Assembly (NCBI RefSeq): GCF_964204645.1
Contig: NC_134033.1
Location: 8,034,231 to 8,094,230, forward strand
DNA: 60,000 nt
Reading direction: 5' to 3'
DNA from: Tubulanus polymorphus
Taxonomy: Eukaryota > Nemertea > Palaeonemertea > Tubulaniformes > Tubulanidae
The notes beneath the pieces were generated by a model, which worked only from the letters and a program-made list of their open reading frames with translations, made no database searches and had not been told where the DNA came from. Of this stretch, positions 46,247 through 55,546 are shown one piece after another. Made by a program: the position numbers and the translations under genes. Each line of letters starts with the position of its first letter. Positions within the stretch are counted from its first letter, which is position 1.

Positions 46247-46935
46247 ATGGAACCAGAACAACCACAAACTATCAATATTACAAATAACACTGGTGTTATA
46301 AATATATATTATAAGAAGTGTTCTAAATGTGAATTAGATAAATTAGCTATAACAGAATTTAGTAAGCGTAAGATTAGCAAAGATGGTTTTCAATATTGTT
46401 GTAAAACTGGTTTAAACTATATACCAAACAATACCGAGAAGATAATATAGAACATTATAATTATTATATGGCAGAATATATGAGAGAAAGATATCAAACA
46501 GATCTTAATTTTAGATTGAAACAATGCTTAAGATCTAGATTAACACAATTATTCTACAAAGAAACACATTCAGAAACACTATCTAATCTATTGGGTTGTT
46601 CAGATGAATTTCTCAAATCATGGATAATATATCAATTCGATGATAAAATGAATATAGATAATTATGGTGAATACTTTCATATTGATCACGTGTTGCCGAT
46701 TTCTAAATTTGACATGAATGATGAATACAATAAAAAACTTATTTGGAATTGGAAGAATCTAAGACCTTTAGAAAAGAAGGAAAACATTATTAAATCCAAT
46801 AAACTAGATTTACAGTTATATTTAGATCAACTGGATAAAGCAAAGACATTTGTTGAATTATGGAATAGTATTTCACAGAATCAACCGCATTCTGAGGTTT
46901 TGATCAGTGGTTATAAAGCTGGCAATTCTATTTGA
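46247..46935 (+). pseudogene. HNH endonuclease-like gene, one frameshift
   Basis: The first frame (46247-46450) holds a zinc-ribbon-like CSKCELDKLAITEFSKRK...YCC. Coding then shifts by one base at an A-run near 46402 and continues to 46935. The second part has the HNH core YFHIDHVLPISKFDM and NWKNLRPLEKKENIIKSNK, a type widespread in giant viruses and phages. Such proteins cut DNA and often act as homing or recombination nucleases. The frameshift falls in AAAA, so an assembly error is possible. The C-terminal helix (LDQLDKAKTFVELWN) matches the zinc-finger gene upstream. Confidence 0.75.
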
Positions 46936-47275
46936 GCTTTGTATGTATATAATACATAGCTTTTGCTTACTACTAAAACATATGTTGCCAAATATATCTT
47001 GTTTTCAATTCTAAAGAATTAATTAACTTCATCATAAAGAACATCTGTGCAGAAGTAATTAGTTTGGTCGAACGTGCGCCACGTCGGCAGTTAGAAATCA
47101 ACTTTCACATACATAGTACGTATTGGATATTCTCTCACACTCTGGATATTCAAAACACAGTTTACAGTTCTAAATCTAAATGTAAGTACCGTTTTTTGTA
47201 GTTATTATGAAGTAGGGAAACCTTTAAACATATTTAAGTATAGTAATTCATTTTCACGATATCTTTTAGATTAAA
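46936..47275 (+). promoter_or_regulatory. Leader region with possible 5' intron
   Basis: A donor-like ATGTAAGTACC near 47180 and an acceptor ATATCTTTTAG at about 47271 would remove about 90 bases just before the next ATG. Otherwise AT-rich with no gene. Confidence 0.35.
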
Positions 47276-47662
47276 ATGGAATTCAGAGATCAACCAGAAA
47301 TTCCAAGCCAACCAACGGATGAGGAACCAGAAACGATAGATAGTGAAACTCAGGAATCAATAGAAATGGAGGATGAAACTCTCGTAATTGACGAACAAAC
47401 TTCACAAACATTACAAGAACATTTGGACTATCATCAAGAAATGGTGAAAATTCTGAGTGATGTAATACATAATAAACAATTACCGCGCGAACTACAATTA
47501 CCAAAATTACCATCAACGCGACTTAAATTGCTGTTGGGACTCAAAGAATCGAAAACTAAGAAAATGAGTGGAGAAGAGTTGAACGAGTTTTTAAAATCTA
47601 AATTAATCATTGACACAGGACATTTAAACTTTCCGGAAATACAAAGTGTAGAAGTTATTTAA
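47276..47662 (+). CDS. Acidic protein of unknown function
   Basis: 128 residues. The first 50 are strongly acidic and rich in E, D, Q and T. The rest is helical-looking (LQEHLDYHQEMVKILSDVIH) with a LPRELQLPKLPSTRLKLLLG segment. I do not recognise a family. It lies in the rightward cluster between HNH and a second small unknown. Confidence 0.5.
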   Translation: MEFRDQPEIPSQPTDEEPETIDSETQESIEMEDETLVIDEQTSQTLQEHLDYHQEMVKILSDVIHNKQLPRELQLPKLPSTRLKLLLGLKESKTKKMSGEELNEFLKSKLIIDTGHLNFPEIQSVEVI

Positions 47663-47776
47663 TTTGCTGAAATTACTGATATCTTAAAAAAAAGTTATAA
47701 AACCATATCAAATAGAAAAGCAAATCACCTATGGGACCACATCATTTTCGGGGGTTATCTAAATATAGGGTTTACA

Positions 47777-48004
47777 ATGTTTGATAAAGAAACTGCGGGG
47801 ATTTCTTGGGGGCTGTGGGTTAAAAAGAACATAGATATCAGTGCTGGTTTTGAAAGAAAACTGAGAAGAGTAGGTAGATTAATAAAATATGAAAAATTCA
47901 AAATATTAGGATTAGCATTTAGTGAAGTAGTAAGATATTTACCAGAAATTGAAGAAATGATTGGAAACAATCCAGAAATTAAAGAATTCTGGACAAAATT
48001 ATAG
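47777..48004 (+). CDS. Small protein of unknown function
   Basis: 75 residues, no recognised motif. Basic amphipathic centre (FERKLRRVGRLIKYEKFKIL) and acidic C-terminal third. Start chosen at the first ATG after GGGTTTACA. Its composition fits the other genes of the element, so it is probably real. Confidence 0.45.
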   Translation: MFDKETAGISWGLWVKKNIDISAGFERKLRRVGRLIKYEKFKILGLAFSEVVRYLPEIEEMIGNNPEIKEFWTKL

Positions 48005-48081
48005 ATTATAACACTGAAGGTCTTTGTAATATAGATATCAAAAATGTAATCTCGATTGTATATATCTGTTTTAATATTGTA

Positions 48082-48433
48082 TTGTTTACTGTTAACTAAG
48101 TATTGCGCAATAACCGGTCCGATTGAACCGCTTTTCTATTGTTCTCCATTGTTCTATTATTGATCGTTGTTAATGGCGGCGGTTGTTCTGTATTGATTGT
48201 TTACTGTTAACTAAGTATTGCGCAATAACCGGTCCGATTGAACCGCTTTTCTATTGTTCTCCATTGTTCTACTATTGATCGTTGTTGACTGAAACAGCTG
48301 CTCAATATTGATTGGTTACAGTTCTATGTTTGAATGTTGTAGTTTACAGAATAAAAATATAACTGTGTATTGCGCAATAACCGGTCCGATTGGACCGCAT
48401 TTCTATTGTTCTCCATTGTTCTATTATCGATCG
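48082..48433. repeat. Three direct repeats rich in palindromes
   Basis: Units at 48082-48171, 48197-48286 and about 48365-48433 (shorter). The first two are 115 bases apart. Core: TATTGCGCAATAACCGGTCC, then GATTGAACCG, CTATTGTTCTCCATTGTTCT and GATCGTTGTT. It contains TTGCGCAA and ACCGGT palindromes; in unit 3 GGTCCGATTGGACC is a perfect dyad. The best-conserved non-coding block in the element: a candidate origin, promoter array or protein-binding region. Confidence 0.75.
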
Positions 48434-48846
48434 CTAAAATTTACATAATCAATATATGTGTTTATGAAATAGTAATTCCACCAGTCGTTTCTTTGAATTT
48501 ATTTTCAGTTTTAGGATTTATTATCGAGAATCCGAAATGACTTATCTGGACAGTTATAGTTACTGCTCCTAATAGATAGACAATAGTAGTGAGATAATCT
48601 AAATCCTAATTTAAATAAAATATAATAAAAAAACAATAACTTCAACTAGCTAGTGAATTCTGTTATATTTTTAATATTTTCTTTTGGTAATTCTAATTGA
48701 CATTAGATTGAATAGATTTTGAATAGATTTGAATAGAAATTCTTTAACTTTAACTAACCTAGTCAATTTAGTATTAACCTAAAGAGATACTAGTATCATT
48801 TGAAGAATACTTATAATATTTTTTTTGCTTTTTTTCTCTAATATAA
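48434..48846. other. AT-rich leader before the next gene
   Basis: No gene. GAATAGATTTTGAATAGATTT and TAACTTTAACTAAC are short local repeats. It ends with TTTTTTTCTCTAATATAAATG, a T-run and ATAAATG start like those of the leftward genes. Confidence 0.5.
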
Positions 48847-49455
48847 ATGTCAAAGAAATCTAATAAGAATAGTATTGATATTGAAAAGACATTAGATGAT
48901 TTGGGTTTATGTGATAATAAAGATACAGTTGTAACTAATTGTGCTCAAGTTAATTGTAATATAGATTATGAATACTATTTATATTGTAAGCATCATCTAG
49001 AACTATTGATTGCCGGTGGAAAAACTAAAGAGTTTTTAACTAAGACTATTACTTTTCAAGAATTAAATGCTATGAAACCAGATAAAGTAATAAAATATTT
49101 TAAGATTTATGAAGAAGCTAGATTAGCTAGAATAAATGATTCTATTTCAGATGGTATTGTCAAATGTTATTCTAAGTTATGTAACCAGTTAATACCAATT
49201 GATGATGAAAATAAATTATATAGTGATTTGAAAAATGACTACTTAGTTATGACTGAATTACAAAAATGGGTCGGATATGCTTCATTTCAATTAGGATCGG
49301 TTATGACATTAATTTCTACTGGTGTCATAACATTTTCGAATATCAAGCCTATGGAATATAAATCAGCTAAGAACGAAACAGATGACGCTGTACTACAACC
49401 AAACGTCGAAACAGAAAATGAATCAGAACAAAAATTAACTAAAACAAATGAGTGA
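48847..49455 (+). CDS. Conserved-looking Polinton protein of unknown function
   Basis: 202 residues. Cys-rich stretch near residues 20-45 (C22, C32, C37, C46), then a mainly helical domain (MKPDKVIKYFKIYEEARLAR) and a hydrophobic segment (FQLGSVMTLISTGVITF) before an acidic tail. It has no enzyme motif. It overlaps the next gene by 8 bases (ATGAGTGA), suggesting coordinated expression with the membrane protein and integrase. I believe similar proteins precede integrase in other invertebrate Polintons, but could not check. Confidence 0.6.
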   Translation: MSKKSNKNSIDIEKTLDDLGLCDNKDTVVTNCAQVNCNIDYEYYLYCKHHLELLIAGGKTKEFLTKTITFQELNAMKPDKVIKYFKIYEEARLARINDSISDGIVKCYSKLCNQLIPIDDENKLYSDLKNDYLVMTELQKWVGYASFQLGSVMTLISTGVITFSNIKPMEYKSAKNETDDAVLQPNVETENESEQKLTKTNE

Positions 49456-49816
49456 TGGAGTTAAGAAAAAGGCTAGATCCGAGAAAAAAATTAAATGGGC
49501 AAGAGAATTAGGTAAAAGATCTTCAGAATTAAGAAAAGCTAAGAAAAAGAAATTAACTGATATAAATGAATCACAGACTTCATCTGATATTGATTCAAAT
49601 AATAATCCATCTGATTCTTCTAATGCTGGAAGTAATTATAAATTATATATTACAATTGGATTAGTAACAGTTATTATATTATCCGGCGTAATATATAAAT
49701 CAAAATTCAAATCTGATGATAAAGATGATTCCAATGATAATAAACCTATCATACCAGAAAATAAGTCAAATCATAAAGTCATTGAAACTAAATCTAAATT
49801 ATTATTAATGGATTAA
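49448..49816 (+). CDS. Single-pass membrane protein with basic N-terminus
   Basis: 122 residues. Residues 1-40 are very basic (KKKARSEKKIKWARELGKR), then a Ser/Asn linker, one membrane helix (LYITIGLVTVIILSGVIYKS) and an acidic tail. A lysine-rich head plus one helix would suit a protein linking DNA or core to a membrane; this is inference. It overlaps the upstream gene by 8 bases. Confidence 0.6.
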   Translation: MSDGVKKKARSEKKIKWARELGKRSSELRKAKKKKLTDINESQTSSDIDSNNNPSDSSNAGSNYKLYITIGLVTVIILSGVIYKSKFKSDDKDDSNDNKPIIPENKSNHKVIETKSKLLLMD

Positions 49817-49823
49817 AATAAGA

Positions 49824-50913
49824 TGAAAAAGAACAATATTTAAGAGAGTTATATTACAACCCAGAAAGTGAAGTATCATATTCTAACGTTTCAGAATTAT
49901 GGAATAAAATTAAATCTGATAATGAAAATGGTAATATAAAATATAGTGAACTAAGATTATGGTTACAAAATCAACCAACATATCAAATCCACAAGAAAAT
50001 GGATAAAACTTATTTAACAAGAAAAGTTATGGTTTCATATATCGATCAACAATGGCAAGCAGATTTAATTGACATGAAGAACTTAGAGGAATACAACAAA
50101 GGATATTTCTGGATATTAAATGTTATAGACATATTCAGTAGATACGCATGGTCAATTACAATAAAAAATAAAACTGATATAGAAGTTACAAATGCTTTTA
50201 AATCTTTATTTAAAGAAGCTATTCCAGATAAGATACAATTTGATGAAGGTAAGGAATTCTATAACAAACATTTCAATAAACTATTATCTGATAACGATGT
50301 AGAATATTTTTCAACACACTCAGATAAAAAAGCATCTATTATAGAAAGATTTAATAAAACATTGAAATCTAGAATGTGGAAATATTTTACTGCTAATGAA
50401 ACATATAAATATATCGATGTGTTAGATGATTTGGTGAAAGGTTATAATAATTCTAAACATAGTTCTATAAATATGAAACCTATACAAGCTAGAAAAGAAG
50501 ATAATTCGGAAATAGTTTGGAATAATTTATATGGTGCGTTTGTTACACATGATTTCGGAGAACCTAAATTTAACATTAGGCAACACGTCAGAATATCTAA
50601 ATATAGAAAAACATTTTATAAAGGTTATACCCCAAATTTTACTGAAGAAATATTCAAGATTAAAAAGATAATATTAACTAAACCATTTGTTTATAAATTA
50701 GAAGATCTAAAAGATGAAGAAATATTAGGTTATTTCTATGAACAAGAATTATCACTTGTACCAAATCCAGAGGAAATAGAATACAAAATAGAAAAAGTAT
50801 TGAAAACAAAAACTCTTAAAGGAAAAAAGTATTCTTTGGTGAAATATAAAGGATATGATGATAAATTTAATGAATGGATTTTATCTAGTAAAATTAAAAG
50901 AATAAATGAATAA
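49824..50913 (+). CDS. Retroviral-type integrase with chromodomain, start codon missing
   Basis: The frame is open from 49824, directly after a stop, but its first ATG is at 49999. The 58 codons before that ATG look like a genuine N-terminal domain (EQYLRELYYNP, SELWNKIK, LWLQNQPTY). From the ATG: catalytic core with Asp22 in WQADLID, Asp82 in QFDEGKEF and Glu116 in IIERFNKTLKS, a DDE triad with about 33 residues between the last two. Then an SH3-like part, and a chromodomain at the C-terminus (YSLVKYKGYDDKFNEWI). Polinton integrases insert the linear DNA into the host genome, and chromodomains may guide it to chromatin. An ATG at 49811 is out of frame, so the N-terminus may be lost by a small indel. 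The end overlaps the ATPase by 8 bases. Confidence 0.85.
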
Positions 50914-51517
50914 AGATTTATTTATATTTGAACCGCATAATATGTTAGTTACTGGTGTAACCAATTGTGGTAAAACACATTTCATATTAGATTTGTTAGA
51001 AACTATTTATAAGAATCATTTTGATAACATAATATTATTTTGTCCTACTTATGAAATGAATAAAACATATAATAGAGATATAGTTAAGATAAAAAAGTTT
51101 ATTATATTAGATCCTAAAACAGTAAAAGAAAATTTAGATAATTGTATTAAAATAGCAATTGATACTTAAAAAGGATCAAATACATTATTCATTGTAGATG
51201 ATTGCGCAAATTTACATGATTCAAAAGTGAGAGAAAGTGAGTTATGTTATCTAGCTTTCTCTGGAAGACATTTTGGGATAACAACATGGGTTTTAAATCG
51301 AAAATATAATTCAATTGTTAAAGACTTTAGGGAGAATATAAGATTTCTAGTTTTATTTTATAACAAAGATAAAAAATCTTTGCAACAATCATTGGAAGAA
51401 AATCAAATTATACCAACTGAATTACATGATGAATATATGAATAAATTAAAGAATAATAAAGGTTCAAAATTATTACTGAGACTACAATTTCCCTATGAAT
51501 ATATATTTATAAAATAA
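50906..51517 (+). pseudogene. FtsK/HerA-type DNA packaging ATPase, one in-frame stop
   Basis: Walker A is GVTNCGKT (residues 17-24). An in-frame TAA at 51167-51169 interrupts the gene. The same frame then continues with the Walker B-like TLFIVDDC and the family block LAFSGRHFGITTWVLNRKYNS. About 203 codons in all, near the usual length for Polinton ATPases. These enzymes pump the genome into the preformed capsid. One nonsense codon is the only lesion, and both halves keep their motifs, so inactivation is recent. Confidence 0.9.
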
Positions 51518-51917
51518 CTATTTATATATCTATGTATTAGATACCCTATTAGATACCCTAATACCTGATACCCTATTAGATACCCTAATACCTGATACCC
51601 TAATACCTGATACCCTATTAGATACCTTAACTACTTAAAACCCCCTTTTTTAAAATAAATATTATTTATACAATTTTCAACCAATTTATTTTTATTTTTT
51701 CAACAAATATATGAATAAGTTTGAAAATAATAAAGGTTATTTATTATTACTGAGGTTTCAATATAAATTTAAAAAAGAAATATAATTTAAGGTATTTTCA
51801 AATAATATGTATTAGATACATATTAGATACGTATTAGATACGTATAAGATACGTATTAGATACCTTAATACTTAAAACCCCTTTTTTATTTACTATTATT
51901 TTATACAATTTTCAACC
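51437..51917. repeat. Segmental duplication of the ATPase tail with TAGATACC arrays
   Basis: The end of the ATPase gene (ATGAATAAATTAAAGAATAA to its stop) is copied, diverged, at 51711-51785. Each copy is followed by a tandem array: TAGATACCCTAATACCTGA-type at 51538-51630 and TTAGATACGTA-type at 51810-51870. Each array is followed by ACTTAAAACCCC and TATACAATTTTCAACC. The block lies exactly where rightward and leftward genes converge, so it may hold both transcripts' 3' ends. Confidence 0.8.
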
Positions 51918-51921
51918 TTTA

Positions 51922-52794
51922 TTACTTTTTGAGTGTTATATAATTACTTTCTGAATCACTGTCACTATCAGACCCTAACAATTTATTCAAATGCTCTACC
52001 GTATCTTCATAAATAATTGGTTTATTGATATACTTATTAGGCATCTCAACTATATCTTTATTTTCTGATTTAAGTTTCATAGAATCTTTATTATCAATGC
52101 GCTTTCCTGTATTTTCATTATCATCTTTATTAGTGTTTGCTCCTAATATTTCATTTACAGTGTTCGATCCTAATATTTCATTAGCATCAGTTAAATCTAA
52201 TTCATCTTTATTAGGTGTTGCTAATAAAAAATCTTCATACAATTCTTTACCATTTACTTTTTTATTTGAAACAAATTTTGTAACATATCTAAATGGGTGT
52301 TCTATAAATTCTCTTAAACCAACACGTTCTATAACATTAGTAATATGTGAATTTGTATTCATATGTTTATTCCAATTTGATGGAGCGTTTGAAAATTCAC
52401 TTTTACAATATCCACAATAATTTCTATTTTCACTAACATTTAATAATATTTCATTATTAGATGTAGAAGGTATTACATTATTAGATGTAGAAGGTATTAC
52501 ATTATTAGATGTAGTAGGTATTACATTATTAGATGTAGAAGGTATTACATTATTAGATGTAGTAGGTATTACATTATTAGATGTAGAAGGTATTACATTA
52601 TTATCAATTACATTACTTAAATTATCAACAACACCACTTTTATTATTATCGATTTCTATTAGTTTAGTTTTATAAATTTTGAAAATAGGATCAAATATCA
52701 AAGCTATATTACAAGGTATTACGTAATATAAACCATCATTATTTTCATGTGTATCGATGTATGGAATATGTTTATATACTTTACCTCCTTCCAT
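51922..52794 (-). CDS. Zinc-finger protein with an eight-residue tandem repeat
   Basis: 290 residues. Near residue 65-115 are about six copies of NNVIPSTS/NNVIPTTS, encoded by a 24-base minisatellite (52440-52600). Next is a C2H2-like finger, YCGYCKSEFSNAPSNWNKHM with a later His, then a charged, disordered acidic C-terminus ending SDSDSDSES. Last leftward gene, downstream of the capsid gene by 32 bases. Function unknown; nucleic-acid binding is inferred from the finger. Confidence 0.65.
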   Translation of the reverse strand: MEGGKVYKHIPYIDTHENNDGLYYVIPCNIALIFDPIFKIYKTKLIEIDNNKSGVVDNLSNVIDNNVIPSTSNNVIPTTSNNVIPSTSNNVIPTTSNNVIPSTSNNVIPSTSNNEILLNVSENRNYCGYCKSEFSNAPSNWNKHMNTNSHITNVIERVGLREFIEHPFRYVTKFVSNKKVNGKELYEDFLLATPNKDELDLTDANEILGSNTVNEILGANTNKDDNENTGKRIDNKDSMKLKSENKDIVEMPNKYINKPIIYEDTVEHLNKLLGSDSDSDSESNYITLKK

Positions 52795-52826
52795 TTATTA
52801 TATAAATTTTTATTAAAGTTAAAATT

Positions 52827-54074
52827 TTAATACATAACACTATTTAATTGAGAATTTACAATATTTAATTGTGCGTCAGATATAATATAAATGTGCATTT
52901 TAAAATTTTTGATTCCTTTATTCCTTGTCATGAATAATTGTATTCCATCTTTAGTGTTTTGTAGTTTTTTTCCAGAACCATGTAATGAATTATCCTCTGT
53001 TGTTCTAAAATCTAACCATAATGCATATTTATCACCAGTATAATAATCAATTTGATTAATGTTACAATTTTCAGATGATTTTACTTTTTCATTCATAAAA
53101 TGTTTTCTAATTTCTGGCCATTGATCAATCATTCTCATTCCTTGACAAAATATTTTATTTGCTATTCCTTCGATAGTTATTTCTACTTTTGTTATTTCAG
53201 GATTATAATAATTATCAACATTTATTGCGCCATTAGTATATGTTGCAATGGTAAAAAATATTAATATACCTTTAATAGATCTTCTTGGGAAGTTAATATT
53301 CTTATTAATTATTTCATCATTTGCATTAATAGTTACAGTTTTAAATGTATCAATGTAATCATATAATAATGAAAATCCTTGATTGTATTTAGTTTGAATT
53401 ATACTTGCAATATTTTCATCAGTTACTGTATCATATTCTAAACATATATTCGATAATTTATAACTCATATCTTTATTAACGCTAGATATTACAATTTCAT
53501 TAACAGGAGCAAATGTTATTTCGAATATAACGTCTTCTTGAATTGCGTATCTATATAAAGGCGCATTGTTATTTATCAATTCAAAGTCTAATGGAATTTT
53601 ATATTTGCTTCCATATATACTTTTTATCAATTTATCTATAGCATTAGTTAATATTGCGCTATTAGCTTCTGATCTTAATTTATTTTGGTTTTCTGATTGG
53701 ATTCCTTGAAATATCATATTATTTCTATTTTCTTTAGTTAACCATAAATCTGTATAATGCATAAATAGATTATAATCATCTAATGAGAAAACTGTTTCTG
53801 GTCCAATCTTTATTGTTAATTTTTTAATCAAATATCTCCCAACATTATCAACAACATAATTATTATTATTACCGATTACTTTTATATTGGCTGATAAATA
53901 AATACTATTTGGAACATAAAAAGTATTTTGTGTTAATCGAGGGATTCTAACATATAAAGTTTCATCGGGATTAATATTAGAAGGGTTATGAGTAATTATA
54001 TGATGTGATCTTTCTGCTTTAATAGCATTAGATATTCTAGAAATCTTAGAAGGACTTATATAACTCCCACTCAT
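52827..54074 (-). CDS. Major capsid protein (double-jelly-roll type, hexon-like)
   Basis: 415 residues, intact. Beta-rich throughout, no membrane segment. Recognisable blocks are IPRLTQNTFYVPNS near residue 48, the conserved VGRYLIKKLTIKIG, and LWLDFRTTEDNSLHGSGKKL near the C-terminus followed by a strand pair ending DAQLNIVNSQLNSVMY. These are shared with capsid proteins of animal Polintons, including the nematode F54H12.2-like group. It would form the trimeric shell capsomers. Start motif TTTTTTTGTTAAATAAATG. It is the longest uninterrupted gene here. Confidence 0.85.
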   Translation of the reverse strand: MSGSYISPSKISRISNAIKAERSHHIITHNPSNINPDETLYVRIPRLTQNTFYVPNSIYLSANIKVIGNNNNYVVDNVGRYLIKKLTIKIGPETVFSLDDYNLFMHYTDLWLTKENRNNMIFQGIQSENQNKLRSEANSAILTNAIDKLIKSIYGSKYKIPLDFELINNNAPLYRYAIQEDVIFEITFAPVNEIVISSVNKDMSYKLSNICLEYDTVTDENIASIIQTKYNQGFSLLYDYIDTFKTVTINANDEIINKNINFPRRSIKGILIFFTIATYTNGAINVDNYYNPEITKVEITIEGIANKIFCQGMRMIDQWPEIRKHFMNEKVKSSENCNINQIDYYTGDKYALWLDFRTTEDNSLHGSGKKLQNTKDGIQLFMTRNKGIKNFKMHIYIISDAQLNIVNSQLNSVMY

Positions 54075-54092
54075 TTATTTAACAAAAAAATT
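54072..54092 (-). promoter_or_regulatory. T-tract plus TAAATAAATG start motif (capsid gene)
   Basis: Seven T, three bases, then AAATAAATG with the ATG being the start codon. The same arrangement occurs at other leftward genes (57836, 58082, 57388; variants at 55530, 56936, 58439). It resembles the poxvirus late promoter, which also overlaps TAAATG. Confidence 0.55.
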
Positions 54093-54094
54093 AA

Positions 54095-55530
54095 TTATTT
54101 ATTTTTTATCATGTTTACTAATCCAAAAATAATAGCACTTACAACTGTTATTAAAAATAAAATAATATGTTCAGCAGCAAAGTTAATAATGTTTCCTGCA
54201 GATTTCAATATAAAACCAACAATTGATGCAATAACTCCTGGTAATGCTGCAGCAGATTTTTAGATAGTTCCCATAAATATTTTGCTAATTTTTTAAAACC
54301 ATCCTTAACTTTATCTTGTATAGAATTATTATCATTCGGGGGTTTATCTGGTTTATTTGGAGTAGGAGTAGATTTTAAAGCATTTGATATAGCTAAACCT
54401 ATTGTTGTAAATAACATAGTTACAGCTGTTAGAATTGAAAGAATTGTTATTCCTTCTAACTTAAATAATAATTTTATTCTATCTTTCAATGAAATTCTAG
54501 AATCTGGTTTTATTAGATATCTTTTAAAAACATCATTTAATCTATCAATATTATAATCATATGATTTAAATAATGATTTAATTTCTTCTTTTTGTAATTC
54601 TATGTTATATTCTAAATCATCTTTTTCTTTTTCTTAACGTAATTCTTTTTGCCTATAATCTATTTCATCAATTGCTTGACGATCTAAATCAGACTTTAAT
54701 TGTTCTATTTCTTTATTTTTATCAGTTAATTCTTTTCCTAAAAATCTAATTTTAAAATCTCTTATTTCTTTTTCATGCGCAATTTTATCAGATGCAAGTT
54801 TTATACTAATAATTTCTCTAATTGCTTTATCAGAAAATATATCTAAATCTTCTAATTCTTGTTTTGTTGCATCAAGTAATCCATTCGGTAAAATTTTTTC
54901 AGTTTGAACTTCTCTTGAATTAGGTCTACTAGTTTCTGGTTCTAAATTATTATCGTTTGTTTCAAATAATTTATTAATTCCTTGTTTAAATACTCTTTTA
55001 TTTTGATTTATTTCTTCTTGTGTTACATCTTCTATTTCATTACTATTTCTTATTATTTTAATTCTAGATAGTAATGAGTCAGACTTAAGCAAAGTTGATT
55101 TTGCTATTATTTTGTCTTCTTTTTTATTAGAGATATTAATATAATAATCCGAATCATCTTTCACACGATAATAATATTCACCATCTAAAAACTTTAAATC
55201 TTCTACTAAAAGTTCAGCACCTCTGGCATTTATATTATATCCAGATTTTTCAAATATAGGTTTGAAATTATGAATAAATTCATTATATTCTAAATTTTTC
55301 TTTAATAAATCTGGATCTTCATTTTCAATATCTATTCTCGATTTAGCTCCTCTAATATATTCATCTGTTGATTGGCCTTTAGAACCACTATCTGCTAAAT
55401 TAGAATTATATGCTGATTCATTACCATCATTAAAACTTGTTTCTGCATCATTACAATCATCATCAATATATCCTTCATTATTATTTCCCGTGCCGTCCAT
55501 TTCATAATCTTCTCCACCTTCTACATCCAT
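54095..55530 (-). pseudogene. Long coiled-coil protein with C-terminal membrane segments; stop and frameshift
   Basis: Reading leftward, an acidic N-terminus (DYEMDGTGNNNEG) is followed by a coiled coil (KEIRDFKIRFLGKELTDKNK) to 54634. There an in-frame TAA interrupts. The same frame continues with more coiled coil, a hydrophobic segment (ITILSILTAVTMLFTTIGLA) and a proline-rich linker. A one-base shift near 54256 then moves coding to a frame with further hydrophobic segments, ending at 54095. The complete gene would be about 480 codons. Large coiled-coil/membrane proteins are common in the structural cluster of invertebrate Polintons; the exact role is unknown. The 145-base gap between the listed halves is coding-like. 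Confidence 0.75.
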
Positions 55531-55546
55531 TTACATAATAAAAAAA

